NCBI RefSeq assembly: GCF_003053745.1
Contig: NZ_QAYE01000010.1
Location: 62,001 to 126,000 of the forward strand
Direction of reading: 5' to 3'
From: Sphingomonas faeni
Lineage (GTDB): Bacteria > Pseudomonadota > Alphaproteobacteria > Sphingomonadales > Sphingomonadaceae
DNA: 64,000 nt
Below, in pieces: positions 25,357 through 32,678 of the stretch (position 1 is its first letter; each line of letters starts with the position of its first letter). The notes below the pieces were generated by a model. It made no database searches. It was not told where the DNA came from and was given only the letters and a program-made list of their open reading frames with translations. A program made the translations under genes and the position numbers.

Positions 25357-25662
25357 TCAAACATAGCGCGGAATCGGCCCCACCTGCGGCGTCTGGTCCG
25401 GCAGGTCTACCATCGTCTCGTCCACGAAACACCAGCCCCAGCCCTCCGGCGGGTCGTACCCCTCGATGATCGGATGCCGCGTCGCGTGGAAGTGGGCGGT
25501 CGCGTGGCGGTGGGGGGAGTCGTCGCAGCAGCCGACATGGCCGCACGCCCGGCACAGCCGCAGATGCACCCACTCGCTGCCGATCCGGAGGCACTCCTCG
25601 CACCCCTTAGCGGTCGGCGTCACGTCGCGGATCGTATCCATGTGCGTGCACCCGTAGCTCAT
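25357..25662 (-). CDS. UBP-type zinc-finger protein
   Basis: 101 residues that are essentially one ZnF-UBP domain: Cys/His ligands occur in GCEECL, LRLCRACGHVGCCDDS and PHRHATAHFHATRHP, followed by the aromatic GWGWCFVDE. In eukaryotes this fold binds ubiquitin's C-terminal Gly-Gly; bacteria lack ubiquitin, so here it probably recognises another free C-terminus or is a structural zinc module. The ATG overlaps the stop of the cNMP/flavoprotein gene (ATGA), making it the last gene of a four-gene operon. A physical partnership with that flavoprotein is the natural inference. Confidence 0.9.
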   Translation of the reverse strand: MSYGCTHMDTIRDVTPTAKGCEECLRIGSEWVHLRLCRACGHVGCCDDSPHRHATAHFHATRHPIIEGYDPPEGWGWCFVDETMVDLPDQTPQVGPIPRYV

Positions 25663-27317
25663 GTTGCACCCCTTTCCGCCATGTCGGCCAAAACACTATG
25701 GATCTGCGCGACCACCGCCGCGCCTTCGCCAACCGCCGCCGCGACGCGCTTGGTCGAGCCGGCGCGGACATCGCCGATCGCGAACACGCCCGCGCGGCTC
25801 GTCTGTAACGGCAACGCGGCGGCGCCGGTGACGATGAACCCCTTCTCGTCGGTATCGACACAGCCCTTCAGCCAGCCCGCATTGGGGTCCGCGCCGATGA
25901 ACAGAAACAGGTGTCGCATCGCGCACCGCGTCTCGGCGCCGTCGCTGCGTTGGCGGAAGATCGCCCCCGTGAGTCCGGTGGCACCCTCGCCCTCCAGACC
26001 GACAATCTCGGTGCCGACGCGGATCGTCACGTTGGGCAGCGCGGCGATCCGGTCGATCAGGTATTTCGACATCGTCGCAGCCAAGGGGCGGCGCACGATC
26101 AGGTGCAGATGCTTCACGCGCGGTGCGAGGAACACCACCGCCTGCCCGGCCGAGTTGCCGCCGCCGACCAGCGCGACCTCCTCGCCCTCGCACAACCGCG
26201 CCTCGATCGGCGAGGCCCAATAGGACACGCCGGCGCCCTCGAACTCCGCCAGGTCGGGGATGTCTGGCCGCCGATACCGCGCGCCCGACGCCACGATCAC
26301 GGTTCGCGACTGGACGCGCCGATCGCCCGGCAGTTCGAGCGCGAGCGGGTCGCCCGCGGGCCGATCCTCGTCGCAATCGAGATGTTCGACGGTCAGCGGG
26401 ATCGCGATCTCAGCCCCGAACTTCAACGCTTGGTTGAATGCGCGCCCGGCCAGCGCCTGCCCCGAAATGCCGGTCGGGAAGCCCAGGTAGTTCTCGATCC
26501 GCGCCGATGCCCCCGCCTGCCCGCCGATCGCACGCTCGTCGAGCACGATCACCGACAGCCCCTCCGACGCTGCATACACCGCCGCCGCCAGCCCCGCCGG
26601 CCCCGCGCCGACGATCGCGACGTCGTACACGGTATCGGGATCGAGCTCGGGCGTGATGCCTAGGCACGCCGCGACCTCGATATCGGACGGTCTTTTCAGC
26701 ACCGTACCGTTGGGACAAACGACCAGCGGCAGATCGCTCGACGCGACACCAGTCCGCTCGACCAGTGCACGCCCCTCGTCGTCGGATGCAGCATCGAGGA
26801 CGATGTTCGGATAGCCCGATCGCGTGAGAAACCCCTGTAGCCGGACGACGTCGGGACTGTCCGGCAGGCCGACGATCACCGTCCCCCCGCTGCCCTGCTC
26901 GATCAGGCCGACGCGGCGCAGGATCAGCGCGCGCATCACGATCTCGCCGACGTCCGCGGAGCCGACCATCAGCGCGCGCAGATGCGCCGGATCGAACGGC
27001 AGTGCGGTACAGCCGGTGGGGCCAGCGGTGCCGCCCGCAATCGTCGGGCGTCCGGCGAGCTGGTTTACCTCGCCCGTCAATTGCCCCGGGCCGTGCGTGG
27101 TGATCGGCGCCTCGTGACTGAGCCCGTCGCGACGGACGACGTCGATCGTTCCTTCGAGCACGAGCCATGCCGCGACGCCTTGCTCGCCGATCGCATAGAC
27201 CTGCTCGCCCGCGGCAAACACGCGCGGCGGACCGCTCGCAAAGCGCTTGGCCGTCTGAAGCTGTTCCGCGTTGAGCACCGGGAACATCTGGTGATCGCGC
27301 GCGCCGAGATCGCTCAT
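25659..27317 (-). CDS. Cyclic-nucleotide-binding-domain / thioredoxin-reductase-like flavoprotein
   Basis: 552 residues in two parts: a Crp-like cNMP-binding domain (about 15-135; GEVNQLAGRPTI in the phosphate-cassette position) and a TrxR-fold FAD/NAD(P)H domain with VAIVGAGPAGLAAAVYAA (about 235), GGQAGASARIENYLGFP, VALVGGGNSAGQAVVF and FAIGDVRAGSTKRV. The redox CxxC of true thioredoxin reductases is absent: the position reads YWASPIEARLC, with one cysteine. The cassette also lacks the usual Arg-Ala pair, so cyclic-nucleotide binding is doubtful. It overlaps the Lpd/MerA-like gene upstream and the UBP zinc-finger gene downstream by ATGA. No helix-turn-helix is present. Confidence 0.88.
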   Translation of the reverse strand: MSDLGARDHQMFPVLNAEQLQTAKRFASGPPRVFAAGEQVYAIGEQGVAAWLVLEGTIDVVRRDGLSHEAPITTHGPGQLTGEVNQLAGRPTIAGGTAGPTGCTALPFDPAHLRALMVGSADVGEIVMRALILRRVGLIEQGSGGTVIVGLPDSPDVVRLQGFLTRSGYPNIVLDAASDDEGRALVERTGVASSDLPLVVCPNGTVLKRPSDIEVAACLGITPELDPDTVYDVAIVGAGPAGLAAAVYAASEGLSVIVLDERAIGGQAGASARIENYLGFPTGISGQALAGRAFNQALKFGAEIAIPLTVEHLDCDEDRPAGDPLALELPGDRRVQSRTVIVASGARYRRPDIPDLAEFEGAGVSYWASPIEARLCEGEEVALVGGGNSAGQAVVFLAPRVKHLHLIVRRPLAATMSKYLIDRIAALPNVTIRVGTEIVGLEGEGATGLTGAIFRQRSDGAETRCAMRHLFLFIGADPNAGWLKGCVDTDEKGFIVTGAAALPLQTSRAGVFAIGDVRAGSTKRVAAAVGEGAAVVAQIHSVLADMAERGAT

Positions 27318-28693
27318 GTCTGCGCCACTGGTTCGAGCCCGAGCAACAGCGTCGGGATCAGTTCGGACACGGTCGGATGGATCGGAACCGCCCAGCGCAG
27401 CGCGGCCAACGGCTGGTCGGCGTTCATCATGTCGAGGATCCCGTGGATCGCCTCATCGCCACCGGTGCCGAGGATCGCCGCTCCCAATATCCGCTGTGTT
27501 TCCGCATCCGCCACGATCTTCATGAACCCCTTCGTCTCGCCCTTTTCGACCGCGCGCCCGACGCGGGTCATCGGCCGCTTCGAGACCAGGATCGTCCGCC
27601 CGGTCTTCTCCGCCTCCGCCTGCGTCATCCCGACCCGGCCGAGCGGCGGATCGGTATAGAGCGCATAGCCGACCAGCCGCTGGCTCAGCGTCCGGTCGTC
27701 ATGATCGAGCAGGTTCGCCGCAACGATCTCGAAATCGTTGTACGCCGTGTGGGTGAACGCGCCGCGCCCGTTGCAATCACCGAGCGCCCAGACCCCCGGC
27801 ACGTTGGTCTGCAGCATGTCGTCGACGGTGACATAACCCTTCGGATTGGTCTCGATCCCGGCGAGATCGAGCCCGAGGTCGTCGGTATTGGGGCGCCGGC
27901 CGACCGCCAGCAGCACATGGCTCCCGATCACCTTCGGATCGCCCGCCTGGCAATCGACCGACACCGCGACACCGCCCGCATGGCGCGCGAATGCGATGCA
28001 GTTCGCGCCGGTTCGCACGGTGATCCCCTCGTCTTCCAATATGCCGCGGACGGCGTCCGACACGTCGGCATCCTCGTGCGCAATCAGCCGTTCGCCGCGC
28101 TCCACAACCGTCACCGCGGCGCCGAACCGGCGATACATCTGCGCGAACTCGAGCCCGACATAGCTCCCGCCGACGACGACAAGATGCGCGGGAATCTGTT
28201 CCAGCGCGACCATGTCGGTATTGTCGAGATGCGGCACGTCGCCGACACCGGGCATGTCCGGCACGCTCGCGCGCCCACCGACGTTGAGGAAAATGCGCGG
28301 CGCGGTCATCTCCTCGCCGTCGACGGCGATCGTCCGCGGTCCGGTGAAGCGGGCGTGGCCGCGCAGGAAGGTGAGGCCCGCCATCCCCTCGAGCCAGCGC
28401 TCGTTGCCTAATCGCGCGTCCATCACGACCTTGCGCGCGCGGGCCGCGACGGCAGGCATGTCGACCGTGACATCGCCGGTCGCGATGCCAAAATCCGCCG
28501 CGCGTCGTACGAGGTGCGCGGCATAGGCGCTCGCCACCAGCGTCTTGGTCGGCATGCAGCCGGTGTTGACGCACGTCCCGCCAACCAGCTTGCGCTCGAT
28601 CAGCGCAACCGTCATCCCCGCGGCGGTGAGGCGGCCTGCCAGCGGTGGCCCGGCCTGCCCGGCACCGATGATGATCGCGTCGAAATTCCGCAT
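27314..28693 (-). CDS. Pyridine nucleotide-disulfide oxidoreductase (Lpd/MerA-like)
   Basis: 459-residue class I flavoprotein. The redox disulfide is in GGTCVNTGCMPTKT (about 39-52), the FAD motif in DAIIIGAGQAGPPLAGRL, the NAD(P)H motif in VVVGGSYVGLEFAQ, and the C-terminal base region in VPIHPTVSELIP. It resembles mercuric reductase but lacks the N-terminal heavy-metal domain and C-terminal Cys pair, so it is not called MerA; it is one of the uncharacterised dihydrolipoamide-dehydrogenase-like enzymes. Its ATG shares one base with the DUF4126 stop (TGATG), and its stop overlaps the next flavoprotein gene. Confidence 0.9.
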   Translation of the reverse strand: MRNFDAIIIGAGQAGPPLAGRLTAAGMTVALIERKLVGGTCVNTGCMPTKTLVASAYAAHLVRRAADFGIATGDVTVDMPAVAARARKVVMDARLGNERWLEGMAGLTFLRGHARFTGPRTIAVDGEEMTAPRIFLNVGGRASVPDMPGVGDVPHLDNTDMVALEQIPAHLVVVGGSYVGLEFAQMYRRFGAAVTVVERGERLIAHEDADVSDAVRGILEDEGITVRTGANCIAFARHAGGVAVSVDCQAGDPKVIGSHVLLAVGRRPNTDDLGLDLAGIETNPKGYVTVDDMLQTNVPGVWALGDCNGRGAFTHTAYNDFEIVAANLLDHDDRTLSQRLVGYALYTDPPLGRVGMTQAEAEKTGRTILVSKRPMTRVGRAVEKGETKGFMKIVADAETQRILGAAILGTGGDEAIHGILDMMNADQPLAALRWAVPIHPTVSELIPTLLLGLEPVAQT

Positions 28694-29172
28694 CAGATCG
28701 ACAGCACCACCAGCGCCGCCAGGAGGATCGCGACCGCATCCTCGATCAGCGCGGCCGGTCGATCGCTCCCGAACGTTGCCGCCAGTCGCGCGCGCAAGGC
28801 CGAGCCGCCATAAATTCCGAAGACCGCACCGACGATCCCGAGAACGATCCCCGGCAACGGCACGCCGATGCCGTACCCCACCGCCGCACCCGATACCCCG
28901 CCCGTGAGCAGCCGCACGACGAACTGAGGCGGCACCTTGCGGCTGGGCGTCGACGGCAGCTGATCGGTGACGAGTTCGGTGGCCGCGAGCAGCGTGAAGA
29001 TCCACGGCGTGAACCGGTAGCCGAGGAACGCGAGCCACGTCCCCTGCAACGGCAACGTCCCCTTGCTCGCGGCCCAGGCTACCGCGGCAGGCGCCAGCAT
29101 CGCGCGCAACCCCGCGACGATGCCGATGACAAAGGCGAGGATCAGTCCGTGAACGAGCGGGGGGACGAGCAT
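28693..29172 (-). CDS. DUF4126-family membrane protein
   Basis: 159 residues with about four hydrophobic segments (GLILAFVIGIVAGLRAM, TPWIFTLLAATELV, the Gly-rich SGAAVGYGIGVPLPG..VGAVFG region, and the terminal ILLAALVVLSI). The conserved GLRAMLAPA and ATELVTDQLP fit DUF4126. First gene of the operon that continues with two flavoproteins and a UBP zinc finger. A small molecule channel or membrane anchor role is possible; no function is established. The 170 bp upstream, before the RidA gene end, carry no visible gene and presumably hold the operon promoter. Confidence 0.82.
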   Translation of the reverse strand: MLVPPLVHGLILAFVIGIVAGLRAMLAPAAVAWAASKGTLPLQGTWLAFLGYRFTPWIFTLLAATELVTDQLPSTPSRKVPPQFVVRLLTGGVSGAAVGYGIGVPLPGIVLGIVGAVFGIYGGSALRARLAATFGSDRPAALIEDAVAILLAALVVLSI

Positions 29173-29342
29173 GGCGGTCTCCGATCCGGTGTGTCCGACA
29201 TCGTCCCACGCACCGCCCCGAGCGTCAATTCGTTACGCATCCGATCTGGCCTCGATCCAGTCGCGGGTTACCTGCCGCCAACCACCCGACCGGACCAAGC
29301 ACCTGATATCGAAAGCGAACACAAGGCCATTTTCGCCCGAAT

Positions 29343-29870
29343 TTATTTCGCCGCCGTCGCCTCGATCTCGACCAGGAACGCCGGCCCTGCGAGGGCCGCA
29401 ACCTGGACGGTCGATCGCGCGACGGTGTTGGGGTTCTCCGCCGTCCCGAAATACAACTTGAACGCGTCGTTCATGCCGGCAAAATCCATCTTGCCGCCGA
29501 GCTTCGGATCGCCCGCGACGAACACGGTGAGCTTGATGATGTCGCTCATCGCATAGCCTTGAGTCGCCAAGATCGTCTTGATCTTGTTGAAGACGCTGAT
29601 CGTCTGCGTCTTGGTATCGCCGAAATCGGCGGTCGTCAGTTGTGCCGGTGGCGTCTTGCTGGCCGGATCGATGGGAGCGGCCAGCTGCCCGCTAAGATAC
29701 AGCATCTTCGCACCCGACGGCACGGTGACCCCCTGCAGGATCAGTCCCGGCGGCGTGTTGGCGTGCCGGACGATCGCCGACTTGCCATCCGCGGCCATAG
29801 CTACCGCCGGCAGTGCGAGCATTGTGCAGGTCGCCACGGCAAGCGCGATGGTCTTCGTCTTGATCGTCAT
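29343..29870 (-). CDS. Exported RidA-family protein
   Basis: 175 residues: Sec signal (MTIKTKTIALAVATCTMLALPAVAMA in part) and a YjgF/YER057c/UK114 domain with GAKMLYLSGQLA, FNKIKTILATQGYAMSDIIKLTVFV in part, and ARSTVQVAAL near the C-terminus. The Arg of the imine-deaminase site appears kept in VARSTVQV, so it may hydrolyse reactive enamines/imines, but in the periplasm. Located 68 nt downstream of a TonB receptor gene in the same direction, so a joint transport and detoxification role is plausible but unproved. Confidence 0.86.
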   Translation of the reverse strand: MTIKTKTIALAVATCTMLALPAVAMAADGKSAIVRHANTPPGLILQGVTVPSGAKMLYLSGQLAAPIDPASKTPPAQLTTADFGDTKTQTISVFNKIKTILATQGYAMSDIIKLTVFVAGDPKLGGKMDFAGMNDAFKLYFGTAENPNTVARSTVQVAALAGPAFLVEIEATAAK

Positions 29871-29938
29871 ACGTCTTTCTCCCAATTGCCGATACGAATG
29901 GTTCGGGCGCGGCGCGGTGTGACGCCGCGCCCGATCTC

Positions 29939-32368
29939 TCAGAAGCTCACGTTCATGCGCGCATAATAATAGCCGCCATTGATGCCGTACGGGCTGAACG
30001 TCAGCGGCGCATCGAGCTGATTGCCGCCCCCAACCAAGGTCGCATTGGTCGTACCCGGCACCAAGCCGAGCGTCGGTGACTTCTTGTTGAAGACGTTGTT
30101 CGCACCGATCGACAGTTCGAGGTCGTCGGTCGCCTTGAAGTTCAACTCGACGTCGCCGATGAACGCGGTGCCGATCGTCTGCTTGTAGAAGGTGCCGCCG
30201 TCCGGACTGTATCGGGCCGAGCTCTTGCCGTAGACCGTACCACGCAGCGTCATCGAGAATTTCTCGATCGAATAGAAGGTCGAGCCGATGACCTTCACGC
30301 GCGGCGATGCGGTCTCGATATTGGCGCGGGCGCCTTGATCGAACAGAGGCACCGTGATCGTCTGCCCGAGCACGTTGACCAAAGGCGGTGCCGACATGAC
30401 CTTGATGATCTTGGTCTGGTTGTAGTTACCGGACAGGGTCCAGGTCGCATTGCCATACTCGCCAAAATCGCTCGCATAGCTGGCGACGACATCGATACCG
30501 CGGGTCCGGGTATCCGCGCCGTTGGTGAAGATGTTGATGCCGGTCTGCGTCACCGTCGGATCGAGCACGTTGCCGTTCGCGCGGATCGCCGCCGTCACGA
30601 CGGGGAAGTTGACGTTGACCGGCGAGGTCGCACCGCCCCCGCCGAACAGCGAGCCCGTGCCGAGAATGCGGTCCTCGATCTTCACCTGGTACGCGTCGAT
30701 CGTGATCGTCAGGCGCGGCACCGGGCGGATGACCGTACCCAGGCTATAGTTGGTCGATTTCTCTGGCTTTAGATTGGCGAAACCGAGCAGCTTGGCCGCT
30801 GCCGAATTGGCCGGCAACTGCACGAAGGCGGACGTGGGCGAGACGTTGGTCGCGGAGTAGAAGGATTCCGCCAGCGTCGGTGCACGGAACCCCGTCGAGA
30901 ACGTACCCCGCAGCGCGAACGCATCGGAGAAGTCGTAGCGGGTCGTGCCCTTGTAGATGAACTTGCTGCCGAAATCGGAATAATGCTCGTACCGACCGGC
31001 GACATCGACCTTCCAGCCCTCGACCGGCATCAGCGCCACATCAACATAGCCCGCCTGCGAATTCCGCCCGTTGACGCCCGCATCCGAACTGCGGAAACCG
31101 GGATAAGATTGTCCGCCTTCCTTGTAGGTCGAGGCGGCATCGCCCGCGCCGATCTCGTAGACGTTCTTACGATATTCCCCACCGAAAGCGAGGTTGATCG
31201 GTGCCGCCATGCCCGCTTCGATCTCATGCGTGAAATCGGCGTTTGCGGTCAGCTCGCTCGATTTGAAAAAGCCGTTGTAGAAGGTGGTCGGCGTAAAGCC
31301 GGTATCTGCGTAGAGCGAGGCGTTTGCCGAATTGACGGTATAGATCTCGTTCTTGTCCTGTCCGAACGTCGACGACAGGTCGTAGTGGAAGCCGCTGACG
31401 TCACCGCGGACGCCGCCGGTGAACGCCATGTCCTCCTCGCGTATTTTTTCCCGCGGGGAAAAGCCGTTGACCGGGCTATCGCCCTCGGGATCGAAATAGG
31501 TCGTTACGCCCGCGACGGTGCGCGATACGCGGGTCGGCACCCGGACATTCTCGTAAGCGCTGGCGACCCGGCGTGAGTAGGTGCCGAAGCTGTACGCCTC
31601 GATACCGCCGAAATCATACGCCGAGTTATACTGGAGGTTGATGAGGCGGGACTGCGCATCGCCGCTGATCTTGTTCACGTAGGGGAAGTCGGACATCCCC
31701 GGATAGAGACTTTGCTGAAGCGGCGTGATCGACGGCGTCGTCGCGCTCGTCAGCAGCTTGCCGTTGATATCGGTGACGCGTCGATCGAGCCCGCCGACCT
31801 GCGTGAAGTCGTGATAGCGGTAGAAGCCGGTGACGTTGATGAAGCCGTTTTCACCAACCTTGGTCGCGAGATGCAGGCTTCCCCCATAGGTGCGGCCGCC
31901 GGTGTCGTAATTCTCGCCAGCAGTCAGCGAAGCGTCGCCGCCTTCCTTGTCGTCCTTCAGGATGACGTTGATGACGCCGGCAATGGCGTCCGAGCCATAT
32001 TGTGCGGCTGCGCCATCCTCCAGCACCTCGATGCGCTTGATCGACGCTGGCGAGATCAGGTCGAGATCGGCGGTCGCCGCACCCTGGTACGGTCCGCCGA
32101 GGACGGCGAGGTTCGACGTGCCGTGTCGTCGCTTGCCGTTGATCAGGACCAGCGTGTGGTTCGGGCTCAACCCACGCAACCGCGCCGACAGCGTCAGGTT
32201 GGCCGTGTCGCCGCCGAACGCTTGCGCGGTGAACGACGGTACGAGCTGGGTCAGCACCTGGTTGAGATTGGGCTGGCCGACATGACTCATGAGTTCGGCG
32301 TCGAGCACCTTGATCGGGGCAGCGCTTTCGGCCGCCCGAAACGGCACCCCCCTGGGTTTGCCGAACAT
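29939..32368 (-). CDS. TonB-dependent receptor, apparently lacking its N-terminus
   Basis: 809 residues: a plug domain starts almost at once (ESAAPIKVLDAEL; LRGLSPNHTLVLINGKRRH; RIEVLEDGAAAQYGSDAIAG) and a 22-strand type barrel follows, ending YYARMNVSF with the terminal Phe. No signal peptide or clean TonB box precedes the plug in this frame: upstream of the first ATG the frame closes after about 20 codons. A short LLTGSTRRQF stretch in the neighbouring frame (about 32371-32400) looks like a displaced TonB-box region. The gene may have lost its 5' end or carry a frameshift, and might be non-functional. The substrate is unknown. Confidence 0.78.
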   Translation of the reverse strand: MFGKPRGVPFRAAESAAPIKVLDAELMSHVGQPNLNQVLTQLVPSFTAQAFGGDTANLTLSARLRGLSPNHTLVLINGKRRHGTSNLAVLGGPYQGAATADLDLISPASIKRIEVLEDGAAAQYGSDAIAGVINVILKDDKEGGDASLTAGENYDTGGRTYGGSLHLATKVGENGFINVTGFYRYHDFTQVGGLDRRVTDINGKLLTSATTPSITPLQQSLYPGMSDFPYVNKISGDAQSRLINLQYNSAYDFGGIEAYSFGTYSRRVASAYENVRVPTRVSRTVAGVTTYFDPEGDSPVNGFSPREKIREEDMAFTGGVRGDVSGFHYDLSSTFGQDKNEIYTVNSANASLYADTGFTPTTFYNGFFKSSELTANADFTHEIEAGMAAPINLAFGGEYRKNVYEIGAGDAASTYKEGGQSYPGFRSSDAGVNGRNSQAGYVDVALMPVEGWKVDVAGRYEHYSDFGSKFIYKGTTRYDFSDAFALRGTFSTGFRAPTLAESFYSATNVSPTSAFVQLPANSAAAKLLGFANLKPEKSTNYSLGTVIRPVPRLTITIDAYQVKIEDRILGTGSLFGGGGATSPVNVNFPVVTAAIRANGNVLDPTVTQTGINIFTNGADTRTRGIDVVASYASDFGEYGNATWTLSGNYNQTKIIKVMSAPPLVNVLGQTITVPLFDQGARANIETASPRVKVIGSTFYSIEKFSMTLRGTVYGKSSARYSPDGGTFYKQTIGTAFIGDVELNFKATDDLELSIGANNVFNKKSPTLGLVPGTTNATLVGGGNQLDAPLTFSPYGINGGYYYARMNVSF

Positions 32369-32678
32369 CAGAATTGCCGGCGGGTCGAACCCGTCAGCAG
32401 CCTTGCAGGATCATCATCCCCCGTCAGCCCCGATGGACGTCGGACAGCGATCACAAAAGAACACATCGTTCCTTTGCACGCGATATCTCGACACGTTGCA
32501 TCTTTTGACTGGACGATTCGGATTGAACATTGCTTTGACATGTAACGCAAATGAAATCTTTACCGCCGCGGTGACGATCTTGTGGCGACAACCCGTGCGA
32601 ACACGCGGGCCTTGAATTCGGTACGTGCTCCGGCCAATTCTCGGACTGATCATTTCACCAAGAGACCTGTCACATCCT
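32369..32678. other. Intergenic region between the TonB receptor and htpG
   Basis: 310 bp of moderately AT-richer sequence between divergent genes. It holds the htpG promoter region and the broken upstream part of the TonB receptor; no signal-peptide-coding frame could be found on the minus strand. No RNA gene is visible. Confidence 0.6.
32611..32639 (+). promoter_or_regulatory. Possible RpoH (heat-shock) promoter for htpG
   Basis: CTTGAAT at 32611-32617 and GGCCAATT at 32632-32639, spaced about 14 nt, resemble the sigma-32 pattern CTTGAAA-N14-CCCCATnT. It ends 39 nt before the htpG ATG. The -35 match is good and the -10 match imperfect, so this is a reasonable guess only. Confidence 0.35.

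Noticed and set aside
27314..28693. Mercuric reductase (merA) with a mercury-type MerR
   Set aside because: No heavy-metal domain or terminal Cys pair, no merT/merP and no mercury-type regulator nearby.
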